DNA of 64,000 nucleotides from 20CM-2-65-7 sp963830455 (GCA_963830455.1 CAWHMT010000002.1:496001-560000); one strand, 5' to 3'. Shown: positions 44,083 to 53,804, numbered from the stretch's first letter. Translations and numbers: made by a program. The notes: generated by a model from the sequence alone, not told the origin.

Positions 44083-44844
44083 CTACAGATCCGGCTCGAA
44101 GCGGACGCTCGCGATTTGCCCGGCGGCGTCGCGGCGCACGGCGCCCAGGAGCTCGTCGGCCGTCGTTTGGGGGCGTAGCGTCACGAGAAACGTCAGCGCC
44201 GTGCTGCCGTGCCCCGCCGATTCCGACGCGATCAGCTTCCAGCCGCGCGCATACTGCTCCAACACGCCCGCGATCACGGGATGGGCCGCGGTGGGTATCG
44301 CGGTCTCGGCCACGAGCCGGCCGCGAACGCGCTCGAGTGCCGGGGCGGCCCCGATGTCGAAGCGCCAGAGCACCAGGGCGAGCAGCACGAAGAACAGCGA
44401 GACGACGAACGCGACGGAGAACGATTGGACCCCGGCCGCGAGGCCCACCGCGATGGCGAGAAAGATGTAGACCGCATCCTTTGTGTCACGCAGGGTATTG
44501 CGAAACCGCACCGCGGCGACGATCCCGGCGAGACTGAACGCCAGCGCGACGCTATCCCGGACGATCAGCACGACACCGGCGATGACCACGGGGAGCACGA
44601 TGACCGTCTGCACCAGCGAGGCGTCGTAACGAGCCTTGGGCTTGGTGCGCATGTAGATCCATGCGGCGGGGCACGCGAGGGCCAGTGCTTCCAGCATCGC
44701 GACGGCCGCGCCTCCCGGCGCGCGGGGACGGAAAAACGCTCCCCCGCGCGGAATCCACTGCGCCCCCAGCCAGGCGAGGCCCGCCAGCGCGCCGTAGTAC
44801 GCGCCCAGCCGAGTGAACAATCCCAGCGCGCGCCGCTCGCTCAT
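44083..44844 (-). CDS. DUF4956 membrane protein
   Basis: This 253-residue protein has about five to six helices and the DUF4956 core SLVQTVIVLPVVIAGVVLIV, then LAFSLAGIVAAVRFRNTLRD and DAVYIFLAIAVGLAAGV. The C-terminal part (residues 165-253) is soluble, alpha/beta. DUF4956 genes frequently neighbour VTC-like polyphosphate polymerases and CotH-like genes; here the partner is PPK1 with a CYTH-like domain, consistent with a polyphosphate-linked membrane complex. The start overlaps the stop of the CotH-like gene (ATGA, 44841-44844). Confidence 0.88.
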   Translation of the reverse strand: MSERRALGLFTRLGAYYGALAGLAWLGAQWIPRGGAFFRPRAPGGAAVAMLEALALACPAAWIYMRTKPKARYDASLVQTVIVLPVVIAGVVLIVRDSVALAFSLAGIVAAVRFRNTLRDTKDAVYIFLAIAVGLAAGVQSFSVAFVVSLFFVLLALVLWRFDIGAAPALERVRGRLVAETAIPTAAHPVIAGVLEQYARGWKLIASESAGHGSTALTFLVTLRPQTTADELLGAVRRDAAGQIASVRFEPDL

Positions 44845-45848
44845 TGTGATATGGCCCGGCAGCGGTGCGCGAGATCGCGCTGCACCGTCCCACCCTCTTT
44901 AGCGTCCCGGAAGAAGCCGTCGAAATACCCCAGCATGCTCTTGGCATCGCCTTCCGGCAGGCCGGGAACCGCGCGCACGGCCGCGTAGATCGAGTCTTTG
45001 GCGGCGCGAAACCGCGCGAGGACGCTGCTGACCAGCGTGTCGGGTTGGCAGAAGCCGCGATACCAGCGCTCGCGCACAGACTTGATCGGGAGTTGCTCGG
45101 CCGGCACCGCGTACGGCGCGCCGACGGCGCCGGAGAAGTCGAAGTCGTACGGCACCGCCAGTATGCCGCGGGCGCCCACCGTGTCTTGCAGGATCGCGAT
45201 GTTGTGACGGCCCCACACGGACCAGTCGGTATTCCCGATGAGATACTGGAACACCGCTACCAAGGTCATATACGACGCGTTGGTCGTGGCGTCATGCACC
45301 TTGTCCACCTCGAGCACAACGGTGCCGAGCCGCTGAGCCAACGCCTCGTCCGACTCGATAAAGAAACCGTAGCGGATCACCGTGTCGGCTCGGGTTGTGT
45401 CCACATACGTGATATGCGCGAGCCGCACGCGAAAACTGCTATCGGTCACGGCGTTGAAGACGCGATAGAGGGCGTACTCCTTCAACAGGTTGCGCTCGGA
45501 GTACCGGTCTCCCCGGCAGTGCGTGACCAGTTTCAGCTTGTCCTGACCGGCGAAGGACGTGTGCTCGACCTTGCGGGCCGGCAGGTCGATGCGGATGGGC
45601 GGGAACGGACACATTTTCAGCCGGAAGATGCCGCGCGTTCGGAGCTCGACCTTGACCGATCCGGTGTCAGCGCCGCCCGAAAAACGGAGCGTCCCCGGAT
45701 ACTCGACGCGCTTCTCACTGCGGTCACGGAAGAGGGCTCGCAGATCGGTCCGCAGCTCGAGAACCAGGGGCTCGCCCGTTTGGAAGAGCGGAGGCGTCTG
45801 GGCGCTCGCCGCGGCGAGGAAAACAGCCATCACCTGAGTGAGCGGCAT
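44841..45848 (-). CDS. CotH-like exported protein
   Basis: This 335-residue protein has a signal peptide and a fold resembling CotH kinase-like proteins: the N-terminal VELRTRGIFRLKMCPFPPI (analogue of the K-rich PK-x-W region), KLKLVTHCRGDRYSERNLLK, YALYRVFNAV, then a YGFFIESDEALAQRL segment and VPYDFDFSGAVG with the DFD active-site-like acidic cluster. CotH proteins phosphorylate or decorate surface proteins. Some motifs are weak, so the family call is moderate. It heads the CotH-DUF4956-PPK1 operon. Confidence 0.72.
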   Translation of the reverse strand: MPLTQVMAVFLAAASAQTPPLFQTGEPLVLELRTDLRALFRDRSEKRVEYPGTLRFSGGADTGSVKVELRTRGIFRLKMCPFPPIRIDLPARKVEHTSFAGQDKLKLVTHCRGDRYSERNLLKEYALYRVFNAVTDSSFRVRLAHITYVDTTRADTVIRYGFFIESDEALAQRLGTVVLEVDKVHDATTNASYMTLVAVFQYLIGNTDWSVWGRHNIAILQDTVGARGILAVPYDFDFSGAVGAPYAVPAEQLPIKSVRERWYRGFCQPDTLVSSVLARFRAAKDSIYAAVRAVPGLPEGDAKSMLGYFDGFFRDAKEGGTVQRDLAHRCRAISQ

Positions 45849-45903
45849 GCGGCCGAAACTACGGTCCGGCGAAGACCCTCGCTATGTCGCTACCCAGGCT
45901 CCC

Positions 45904-47100
45904 TCAGATCGATACTCGATTCCTACCTGCTTCTTTGGCCCGATACAAGGCCTTATCCGCCGCCTGGACGACTTGATCGGGCGATGCGTGGCGATGATTC
46001 CGCTCTGCTACCCCGATGCTGACGGTAATGACGATCCCCTGCCGGCTCTTCCTTCCTCTATCAGCTTTGGGCTTGATCCGCGGCCTGAACCGGCGCCGCA
46101 TGGTGAACCGGCTGGTTTCGACCGTCTCGCGCAGCTCTTCGAGATGCGGCAGACATTCGTCCTGACCCTTCCCGGGAAACACGAGCGCGAATTCCTCGCC
46201 GCCATACCGATAGGCCGTCGCGCCGCCCGAGGCATGGGCCAGCCGCGCGGCGACGAGGCGCAGCACGTGATCGCCCGCGTCGTGGCCGTAGGTGTCGTTG
46301 AAGCGCTTGAAGTGGTCGATGTCCACCATCGCCACGGTGAACTGGCCGCTCAGACGCGGCAGCGCTTCGTTCAAGGCGCGCCGTCCGGGTAGCTCCGTCA
46401 GTCCGTCGCGGTACGCCATCAGGTAGGAGGCTTCGATGACGGCGACGACGAGGATGAGTCCGGCGGTTGCAAGCCACAGCTCCTGACCGGGTCCCTCCGC
46501 ACGCCAGGACAGCGCCGCAAAGACGGCGATGAGGCCGTAGAAGTACCCGCGCACGGGCGACTGCGGCTCGCGCATCCACGCCATGACGAGGAGCACGCCG
46601 ATGATCAGAAACGCGATGATCGCAGGCTGCCGCAGGGGCGTCCACGCGGTAAAGCGTGCCGGCACCACTCGGGTGGTCAGAAATGCCAACGCTTGCGGTG
46701 CAAACCTCTGCGCCAGGAACACGACGATGACGACCTGTATCGCGAGCAGGACCCAGCGGAGCAGCCCCGCGGTTGTGAGCGTGCCGCGCTCGGGCAACAG
46801 GGCGACCAGCGCCAGGTTGATGGGCAGCAAGAACGTCAGGGCGTTGAAGAAGACGCGATCGCGGGGCGTGTCGATTCCCCGGAGCAGCAAGTATGCCGTC
46901 AGGCCGAGGAGCGCGGTCGCGAACACGAGTCGCGAACGATTGAAGCGCCATCCCAGGAGCAGTGCGGCGGCGACGACCGTGAAGGGGAACACGGCGGCGA
47001 GTCCCGATGCCGTGCCCCGCAGCGCCGGCAGGGTGAGCAGCAGCAGCGTGCCGACGAGGATCGGCGTTTCGGGGACGAATGTGGAGAGAATGCGTCTCAT
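45904..47100 (-). CDS. Membrane diguanylate cyclase (GGDEF)
   Basis: This 398-residue protein has about eight membrane helices in residues 10-230, then a GGDEF domain: YRDGLTELPGRRALNE, VAMVDIDHFKRFNDTYGHDA, and the active-site motif AYRYGGEEFALVFP. Residues VSIGVAER and ADKALYRAKEAGRNRV close the domain. GGEEF is catalytically competent, so it should make cyclic di-GMP. The RxxD inhibitory site five residues before the motif is absent (ASGGATAYR), so feedback inhibition may be lost. The membrane part is a likely sensor. The gene has no close operon partner. Confidence 0.9.
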   Translation of the reverse strand: MRRILSTFVPETPILVGTLLLLTLPALRGTASGLAAVFPFTVVAAALLLGWRFNRSRLVFATALLGLTAYLLLRGIDTPRDRVFFNALTFLLPINLALVALLPERGTLTTAGLLRWVLLAIQVVIVVFLAQRFAPQALAFLTTRVVPARFTAWTPLRQPAIIAFLIIGVLLVMAWMREPQSPVRGYFYGLIAVFAALSWRAEGPGQELWLATAGLILVVAVIEASYLMAYRDGLTELPGRRALNEALPRLSGQFTVAMVDIDHFKRFNDTYGHDAGDHVLRLVAARLAHASGGATAYRYGGEEFALVFPGKGQDECLPHLEELRETVETSRFTMRRRFRPRIKPKADRGRKSRQGIVITVSIGVAERNHRHASPDQVVQAADKALYRAKEAGRNRVSI

Positions 47101-47203
47101 CGGGCCAGTAAATCTAGACGCCGAGGCGCTGAGCCGCCGAGCCGGCGTGTCCCGACATTGGGTTGACCGACTCGCGATGGGGTGGCGATATTCAGCCGCC
47201 CAC

Positions 47204-47276
47204 GGCGGTATCGTCTAGGGGACTAGGACGGAGCCCTCTCAAGGCTCAAACACGGGTTCGAATCCCGTTACCGCTA
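47204..47276 (+). tRNA. tRNA-Glu (anticodon CTC)
   Basis: The acceptor arms GGCGGTA and TACCGCT pair with a G-U at the first position. The anticodon loop reads CTCTCAA with CTC and the T arm is ACGGGTTCGAATCCCGT. Its neighbour eight bases downstream is the second tRNA-Glu. Confidence 0.95.
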
Positions 47277-47284
47277 TTCCCGTC

Positions 47285-47356
47285 GCCCCCATCGTCTAAC
47301 GGTTAGGACACCACTCTTTCAAGGTGGGAACAGGAGTTCGATTCTCCTTGGGGGCA
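47285..47356 (+). tRNA. tRNA-Glu (anticodon TTC)
   Basis: The acceptor arms GCCCCCA and TGGGGGC pair perfectly. The anticodon loop reads CTTTCAA with TTC and the T arm is CAGGAGTTCGATTCTCCTT. It is in tandem with the CTC isoacceptor. Confidence 0.96.
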
Positions 47357-47359
47357 TGC

Positions 47360-47425
47360 TGGGGACTAGGGAGGGGGACTAGGGATTCGGAGGCGTCTAG
47401 TCCCGAATCCCAAACCCGAATCCCG
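47360..47425. repeat. Tandem ACTAGGG-type array with complementary arm
   Basis: GGGGACTAGGGA occurs twice in tandem, followed by TTCGG, then a reverse-complement arm containing TAGTCCCGAATCCC and AACCCGAATCCC. It lies between the tRNA-Glu pair and the end of the convergent diguanylate cyclase gene, so it may serve as a terminator for both. Confidence 0.75.
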
Positions 47426-47427
47426 CT

Positions 47428-48255
47428 TTATTCTTCTGCTTGATATTCGCGTTGGACTATGCAGTTCCCACCAGAGTTCTTGGCGGCATACAGGGCAAGA
47501 TCCGCGACGATCATCAGCTCGGCGGCTGAGGTCTGCATGGCATTGCGCGGCAGCTCCACGAGGCCGCCGCTCACCGTCACCATCCGGGACGCGCTTTCGA
47601 CGAGACTGCGGCGAATTCTGGTCGCCACGATCAAGCCGGCGACGGCATCGGTATCGGGCAGAATGATGGCGAACTCATCGCCGCCAAGCCGGGCGGCGAT
47701 GTCGGTACCGCGCAAGCTTTTCTGAATCGCGGCAGAGACGCGCGCGAGCGCCTGGTCGCCGGCATGATGTCCCCAGCGATCGTTCACGAGTTTCAGGCGA
47801 TCCACGTCGACGAGCAACAGTGACAGCGGCGCGCCGTACCGACGGCAGCGCGCGATCTCGCGCGTCATCGTGGCATCGAAGTGATAGCGGTTGAACAGAC
47901 CCGTGAGGGGATCGGTGATGGAGCGGTGCTCGAGCTGCTCGAGCGCCTCGTGCTCCACGATGGCGGGCGACACGAGATCGCCGCTGACGTTGAGCAGGTA
48001 GTCGACGGCAGCCACCACGGCGCCCACGTTGCGTCCCAGACGGGAGCCCAGCTCGCGGCGGTGCGCCTCGATGGCGGCCGCGCGCTCTGCCGCTTCCGTC
48101 TCGCTCAGGTGCGCGTGGGGGAACACGCGCTGGAGCGGCAGCGTGGCTTCGGCCGTCGCCATCTCGTCGGCGCGCCGCTCGATTCCCGAGCGGCGTTGGA
48201 CGCCGCTGCGACGCTCGTCCACCGTTTTGTCCACGGCTTTACCAGCCGATCGCAT
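47428..48255 (-). CDS. Soluble diguanylate cyclase (GGDEF) with I-site
   Basis: This 275-residue protein has a charged N-terminus, a helical region (residues about 45-110; possibly a coiled coil), and a GGDEF domain from SITDPLTGLFNRYHFDATM. It has VDVDRLKLVNDRWGHHAGD and the active motif ARLGGDEFAIILPD. The inhibitory site RxxD is present five residues upstream (LRGTDIAARL), so cyclic di-GMP feedback is expected. No membrane helix is seen. It follows the TPR protein gene in the same direction by 33 bases, so they are likely co-expressed and the TPR protein may be its partner. Confidence 0.9.
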   Translation of the reverse strand: MRSAGKAVDKTVDERRSGVQRRSGIERRADEMATAEATLPLQRVFPHAHLSETEAAERAAAIEAHRRELGSRLGRNVGAVVAAVDYLLNVSGDLVSPAIVEHEALEQLEHRSITDPLTGLFNRYHFDATMTREIARCRRYGAPLSLLLVDVDRLKLVNDRWGHHAGDQALARVSAAIQKSLRGTDIAARLGGDEFAIILPDTDAVAGLIVATRIRRSLVESASRMVTVSGGLVELPRNAMQTSAAELMIVADLALYAAKNSGGNCIVQREYQAEE

Positions 48256-48288
48256 AGTTGGAGAGCTGATGGCGCCCTGCGCGCAGTT

Positions 48289-50301
48289 TCATGGCGTCTC
48301 CAACAACCCGTCGAGCTTGTCGACCTCGGCACGGGCCGAGAGACGCTGGAAGATCGAGCGGGCGCGCTGCGCCGCAGCCTTGCCGCCGGCGGTATCCCCG
48401 GACTGGATGAGCAGAAGCGCCAGGTCGCGTTCGGCCAGCGCGAGGAGCAGGGGACGGCCGTGCTCGGTCGCGCGGCTGATGACGTCACGCAGCAACTCTG
48501 CCGCGTCCTCGCGGCGGCCCTGGAGCGCGAATACACTGGCCTTGATGCGCGCGTCTTCCGCTTCGCGCACGGGATCCTTGAGCGCGCGGTGCGTCGCGAT
48601 GGCCTGGTCGACCGCCGTCAAGGCAAGGTCGCCTTCGCCGCGCGCGACGTGAATCTCGGCGAGGCCCGCGATCGCCTGGGCGGTGAGCAGTTGGTCCTCG
48701 AGACCCCGGGCTTCCTGAATCGCGAGATTCGCGGTCTCCAGCGCACGGTCCAGCTGCCCCTGCTCGCGGCAGGCGATGCCCAGGTTGTGGCGCGTTTCGG
48801 CGATGCCGCGGGCGAAGTGCGCCTTTTCGTAGGCGCCGATGGCGCGGTTGTAGGCGATGACCGCCCGCTTGTAGTCACCCTGCATGTTCGCGATGATGCC
48901 CAGGTTATTGGAGCAGCGGCCGACGGTCGCCATATCGTTGTCGTCCGACGCCTCTTCCTGAGCCCGCGTGAAGAAGTACGTGGCTTCGTCGATGCCGCCC
49001 CGCTCGAGGGCGATGGCGCCGCACACGTTCAGGGCGCGCACTTCCATCGGCCGGTCCTTGAGCGTGCGTGCGCGCAGCTGGGCGACCATGGCCCACTGCT
49101 GGCCAACTTCGAGGCGGCCAAGCCGGCTGTGCGCGATGCCCAGCATCAGCGTGAGCATCGCGGACTCTTCCAGCTCGTCCCGCGAGCGCTGCTCGAGGTA
49201 CGTGAGCAGCTCGGCGTACTTACCGGCGTCCGCGTACTGCTGCGCGATGTGGATCGGTGCGAGCGTGCCCTGCAGCTTCGCGGCAAACGACTCGTCCCAG
49301 CCCATGGCCGCGAGCTTGCGAATTTCGCTCTCGGCGCCCATGCGGGCGAAAATGCCGCGGGCCGTCTGTGCGGCAGCCTGCGCGTCAGGGATACGGCCGA
49401 CACGACGGAGCAGGTTTGCCAGGTCGCGGGTCGCCTCGCCCTGGAGGAGCAGCCGCTCGTGCATCTCGGCGCGGCCGACCACCTCCCGCAACGCCTTCTC
49501 CGCGCGGGACTGCTGATCTTCGGAGACCATCACCATCGCCTGGATGCGCAGATCTTCGGCTTCGGCCACGGGGTCGGGCATCTGGCTGCGGATCACCCGA
49601 ATCCGGTCGAGGTCGCGACGCGCCAATTCCGGCTCGCTGCGAACGGCGCGGATTTCAGCACGGCCGCGCAGCGTCATCGCATAGAGCGTCTCGTCACGGG
49701 TCGCTTCGGCTACGGCCACTGCCTGATCGGCCGTCGCCAGCGCCTTGTCGAGCGCACCCTGCTCGCGATAGGCATTCGCCAGGTTGTGATGACAGTCGGC
49801 CACGCCCGTCTGGATGCCGGCGCGATGGTAGGCGGCGGCGGCAATTTCCCAGGACGAAATGGCTTCGGCATGGCGGCCGCGCAGATGGCTGATCACGCCC
49901 AGGTTGTTCGACGCCCGGCCGGTGGTGGCATGATCGCCGTCCCGGCTCGCGGCCATGAGGGCCTGGGTGCAGGAATCAGCGGCTTCTGTCAGGTTGCCGC
50001 TCATCAGGGCGATGGCGCCGCGCGCATTCAACGCGTGACGCTCGACGCCGAGCTCGCGACGGACGCGGGCAGTGGCGAGGGCCCGATCGATCCACTCGAG
50101 GCCCTCTTTGTGCCGGCCGAGTCGCGCCTGGGCGATGCCGTAGAGCAGCGCCAGCGTCGGATCCTCGAACTCGCTTTGAGCGCGCGAGCCCAGGAACTCG
50201 ACGAGCGCGGCGTGGTGCCCGGCGGCCGCAAGTGAGCGGGCTTTGGCGACGACCGGGGACGCCTCTAGGAGGCGCTGGTCGCGATTCTTGTCGTTGGCCA
50301 T
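48289..50301 (-). CDS. TPR repeat protein with two-fold internal duplication
   Basis: This 670-residue protein consists of TPR-type helices and has two related halves, roughly 20-330 and 340-668. Matching stretches include ASNNLGVISHLRGRHAEAI / CSNNLGIIANMQGDYKRAV, CHHNLANAYREQGALDKAL / TRHNLGIACREQGQLDRAL, and VAEAEDLRIQAMV / VREAEDARIKASV. No signal peptide or helix anchor is present. TPR proteins bind other proteins; the genes on the same transcript (a diguanylate cyclase) suggest a signalling scaffold. The start at ATG 50301 is preceded by a purine-rich stretch. Confidence 0.88.
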   Translation of the reverse strand: MANDKNRDQRLLEASPVVAKARSLAAAGHHAALVEFLGSRAQSEFEDPTLALLYGIAQARLGRHKEGLEWIDRALATARVRRELGVERHALNARGAIALMSGNLTEAADSCTQALMAASRDGDHATTGRASNNLGVISHLRGRHAEAISSWEIAAAAYHRAGIQTGVADCHHNLANAYREQGALDKALATADQAVAVAEATRDETLYAMTLRGRAEIRAVRSEPELARRDLDRIRVIRSQMPDPVAEAEDLRIQAMVMVSEDQQSRAEKALREVVGRAEMHERLLLQGEATRDLANLLRRVGRIPDAQAAAQTARGIFARMGAESEIRKLAAMGWDESFAAKLQGTLAPIHIAQQYADAGKYAELLTYLEQRSRDELEESAMLTLMLGIAHSRLGRLEVGQQWAMVAQLRARTLKDRPMEVRALNVCGAIALERGGIDEATYFFTRAQEEASDDNDMATVGRCSNNLGIIANMQGDYKRAVIAYNRAIGAYEKAHFARGIAETRHNLGIACREQGQLDRALETANLAIQEARGLEDQLLTAQAIAGLAEIHVARGEGDLALTAVDQAIATHRALKDPVREAEDARIKASVFALQGRREDAAELLRDVISRATEHGRPLLLALAERDLALLLIQSGDTAGGKAAAQRARSIFQRLSARAEVDKLDGLLETP

Positions 50302-50322
50302 TGTGGGCTCGTTATCCGCGCA

Positions 50323-50997
50323 CTAAATCCCGATCGCCCATTCCAACAACGCGACGGCATACTCACAGAAATGCGGCAAGGCGTAGGTGAACGACTTGTC
50401 CTCCGCCGAGTGGCTCGCCCCGACCGGCGTCCACGATTCATCGGAGTACTCGCGATACCACAGGCCGAGCAGGGTCTGCTCGAGCTGCGCGTCGGCTGAG
50501 TCGGCGACGGCATCGCCGTTGAGGTCACCACTCGCTCCGCCGTACCAGATCTTCAACTCCGACGCCGTCCCGAACGTCAAGCCGGTCGGCTCGAGTTTGA
50601 CGCCGATTTTGGTGGTATCGACCGTGACGGTAATCAGCACCGAGTCACCCTGCGCCAGGTCGCCGACGCCCGGAACGAACAGCGGGTCCGTCGTGGTCAG
50701 CTGGAGGAATGGGTGGGTGTCGTTATCGATTGCGCTGCTGTAATTGATCTGAACGGACCGCGACTCGCCGCGCACCGCCCAGAAAGAGACCGTGTATTGA
50801 TCGAGACTCAGAGGAGGTGTCAGGGCCATGGCGCCGGAGCGGCGCGCCCGAGCGTTCGTTTGCGCAGTAAACTGCGGAGTTCCCGACCACCGAAGGAATT
50901 GGGGACCTGCGGGGGGCTTCACCGCTGTGGGTTGGTCCGCGCAGCGCACAACCGCCAGCGCTAGGGCGAACACCAGAAAAGAGCGGCGAACGAACAT
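50323..50997 (-). CDS. Lipoprotein with dockerin/EF-hand-like calcium loop
   Basis: ATG 50997 is chosen because TTGGAGAG lies upstream; it gives a lipoprotein signal (FALALAVVRCADQ) and 224 residues. The mature part has beta-rich sequence, then GDLNGDAVADSADAQLEQTL, which matches the D-x-N-x-D calcium loop of dockerin-type repeats. PVGASHSAEDKSFTYALPHF lies at the end. The role is unknown; a surface or periplasmic Ca-binding protein is plausible. It is divergent to the repressor-like gene across 111 bases. Confidence 0.75.
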   Translation of the reverse strand: MFVRRSFLVFALALAVVRCADQPTAVKPPAGPQFLRWSGTPQFTAQTNARARRSGAMALTPPLSLDQYTVSFWAVRGESRSVQINYSSAIDNDTHPFLQLTTTDPLFVPGVGDLAQGDSVLITVTVDTTKIGVKLEPTGLTFGTASELKIWYGGASGDLNGDAVADSADAQLEQTLLGLWYREYSDESWTPVGASHSAEDKSFTYALPHFCEYAVALLEWAIGI

Positions 50998-51108
50998 AGA
51001 ACTCTCCAAGGGCTGCGTGGGCGACTTGACTGCAGTGGTCAGTGGAGGCAGGTTTGGAACCTATCGGTCCCGCTGCGCCCACGAGAACGACACGAAAGTA
51101 GGTATATT

Positions 51109-51767
<659 letters not shown>

Positions 51768-51770
51768 TTT

Positions 51771-51859
51771 TTAGGGATTAGGGCTTAGGGGTTGGGGGCT
51801 AGGGGTTGAGCCCTGAGGCCCGAGCTCGCAACCCAAGTCCCCAACCCAAGTCCCCAACT
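51771..51859. repeat. TTAGGG/CCCAAC-type array with complementary arms
   Basis: A left arm of degenerate TTAGGGATTAGGG / TTAGGGGTTGGGG units (51771-51808) is followed by a spacer with CTGAGG and GAGCTC, then a right arm of tandem CAACCCAAGTCCC units (51829-51857). The arms are mutually complementary. It sits between tRNA-Lys and the end of a convergent barrel gene. It resembles the array at 47360 most closely. Confidence 0.8.
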
Positions 51860-52439
51860 AGCGCCGTGTAAGGCTGACTCCCGCCTGCAGGAAACTCACC
51901 GTTGCACTGTTGGCCGCCTGCCCGCCGTTGAACTTCACGTCGCCACCAGCCACGCCGACCGAGTAATGCACGAACGGCGCGATGAGCCAATGGGTGCTGA
52001 CCGGCGACTCGTAGCCGATGCCTAACTGTGGACCGATTCCTGAAGAGGTGACGACATCCGTGCCGTCGCTCGCGCGATGCATCACCAACGCCGCGCCGCC
52101 CCGCAGATAGAAGCGACGTTTGGTCGTGGGATACCAGTACGCCGTCGCACCGATCGACATGAGCGTTTGCGTGATGTCCACGTCGCTCTTGCGCCACGCG
52201 GCGAGCTCGCCACCGATACGCAACGCGCGGCTCGTACTCCCCCCGAGCGCGAGGAACGCCGACAATCCCGTGGTGCGGCTGCCGGCGCAGATCTGACACG
52301 AGACGCGCGCCCAGCCGGGAGCCACACCGACCGCGTACCAAAACCCACCGCCACCGGAGGAGGGGCGGCGCTGAGCGGTCAGCGTCCCGGCCATCCCGGT
52401 GAGCACGAGGGCCAGCACCACAGTCCCAGTTTTGCGCAT
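51858..52439 (-). CDS. Outer-membrane beta-barrel protein (OmpA/porin-like, small)
   Basis: ATG 52439 gives a signal peptide (VLTGMAGTLTAQ) and a 193-residue product. The sequence is a series of amphipathic strands with the usual small-barrel phrases (FWYAVGVAPGWARV, GLSAFLALGGSTSRALRIGG, IGATAYWYPTTKRRFYLRGG, HWLIAPFVHYSVG, VSFLQAGVSLTRR). The first two cysteines (CQIC) are unusual in barrels. Function is unknown. It is divergent to the lipoprotein gene at 52539. Confidence 0.78.
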   Translation of the reverse strand: MRKTGTVVLALVLTGMAGTLTAQRRPSSGGGGFWYAVGVAPGWARVSCQICAGSRTTGLSAFLALGGSTSRALRIGGELAAWRKSDVDITQTLMSIGATAYWYPTTKRRFYLRGGAALVMHRASDGTDVVTSSGIGPQLGIGYESPVSTHWLIAPFVHYSVGVAGGDVKFNGGQAANSATVSFLQAGVSLTRR

Positions 52440-52477
52440 ATCGCCACTATAACTCAATTACTGTGGCCCATTTGGGA

Positions 52478-52491
52478 GTGACCGCGGTCAC
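52478..52491. promoter_or_regulatory. 14-base perfect palindrome, candidate operator
   Basis: GTGACCGCGGTCAC is its own reverse complement and lies in the 99-base divergent gap between the small barrel gene (start 52439) and the lipoprotein gene (start 52539). A perfect 14-mer in that place could bind a dimeric regulator of both genes. No regulator is encoded next to it, so this is only a candidate. Confidence 0.35.
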
Positions 52492-52538
52492 GGCTGCGGG
52501 ACCTGCCCTGGGGGCAACATGAGTATTGAGGAATACTG

Positions 52539-53777
52539 ATGAAACGCGCTTGGGTCTTTCTACTGTTATTTGCGGCTGCGTGCAACGACGGACCGGCGGC
52601 GCCGGACTACGGCCCCGCCACCGGCAATGCCGTGGCTTTCGGTATCTGGACGCCAGGTCCCAACGACGATTGCACGGCCGCCCAACACGACGCCTACTCC
52701 GTGGTCGGTCCCGATCACAAGCGCTACCCGACGTGGCATCCCCCGATCGATCCGGCAAGCGGCTGCTCGTTTGGCCACGACCACGGCCGCGATCCGCGCG
52801 GTTCGGCGCTGTACCGGGAAGTCGGTGACATCCCGTTTGCATTCGCCAACGAACAGCAAGTCATCTACGATCCCGGGATGATCCGTCACGAGGACCATTT
52901 CGGACACAAGATCGAGTGGCAGAACGACATCCGGATGAACTTCGGCAGCGATGCCGCGAACGCGCTGTTCGACGTGCGCTGCGACGTCATGACGAAACTG
53001 CATCAGGGCACGCACTCGAAAGACGCGTTCACGAACAACCTGCACGAGCTGGTCTATCACATTCGCTGCAGCGACGGCACCGAGATGCACATTACGATCC
53101 TCACGGCGATCGGGACGCCGGGCCAGTTCGAGCGCAGCTGCGATCGCGCGACCGTGGCCGTCGGTCCAGCCACGCCGGCCAACTCACCCAACGGGGGTGG
53201 CGTGCGGATCATTCCGGATCGGTTCTGTGTCGATCGGGACATCCTGGTTCCGGCGGGGCAGAACTCGAATTTCGGGGCCCTGCACGAAAGCTGGGAAACC
53301 TCGAATTCGATCCGGCGTGAAGACGGCCACACCCTGGCCTTCTTCAACCCGTATTTCCAGGTTGACCGTCCGAGCCGGTTCTACGATCCCGCGCTTGCGA
53401 ATATCACCGGACGGCCGATCGCCGTGTGCTATGAGGTCACGCCCGCGGGAGATCAGGTGCGGGGGAACAACAACTCTTGCTCCACGTCCACCGCGAACGG
53501 CACGATCCTGGGCCTGACATTCGACGACCCGCGCTCGGTGTTCGATGGTGTCCGTCGCAATGTCGACATCAACTCGAACTTCATCGACAACGAGGGTGGC
53601 CCGGAGGTCTGGTACACCGATCCGTTGGGCCGTCACGGCCGCACGCAGCCGTTCCCGGGATCGATTCGCCAGCGCATCGCGCGCATCAACAATGATCGCG
53701 GTGGGCTGGAGCTGGCGGGTCCGAGTATTGGTGGGGAACGCGACTACGGGAGCCCGAAGGTGCACGCACCGAACTAG
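52539..53777 (+). CDS. Exported lipoprotein of unknown function
   Basis: This 412-residue protein has a lipoprotein signal (FLLLFAAACNDGP). It has several conserved-looking acidic and His-rich stretches: GCSFGHDHGRDPRG, MIRHEDHFGHKIEWQND, CDVMTKLHQGTHSKDAFTNN, ELVYHIRCSDGTEMH and FFNPYFQVDRPSRFYD. There are eleven or so cysteines, suggesting disulfides. The later part (FDDPRSVFDGVRRNVDINSN, GPEVWYTDPLGRHG) is also distinctive. I do not recognise a family. The His-Asp patches hint at a metal-dependent enzyme, but that is speculation. Confidence 0.72.
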   Translation: MKRAWVFLLLFAAACNDGPAAPDYGPATGNAVAFGIWTPGPNDDCTAAQHDAYSVVGPDHKRYPTWHPPIDPASGCSFGHDHGRDPRGSALYREVGDIPFAFANEQQVIYDPGMIRHEDHFGHKIEWQNDIRMNFGSDAANALFDVRCDVMTKLHQGTHSKDAFTNNLHELVYHIRCSDGTEMHITILTAIGTPGQFERSCDRATVAVGPATPANSPNGGGVRIIPDRFCVDRDILVPAGQNSNFGALHESWETSNSIRREDGHTLAFFNPYFQVDRPSRFYDPALANITGRPIAVCYEVTPAGDQVRGNNNSCSTSTANGTILGLTFDDPRSVFDGVRRNVDINSNFIDNEGGPEVWYTDPLGRHGRTQPFPGSIRQRIARINNDRGGLELAGPSIGGERDYGSPKVHAPN

Positions 53778-53804
53778 CAGGCCCCCCCCTTGCCGGCCGG
53801 CGGG

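Noticed and set aside
47881..50235. 784-codon plus-strand ORF
   Set aside because: It lies opposite the TPR gene and the second GGDEF gene, with no recognisable fold and shadow-like composition.
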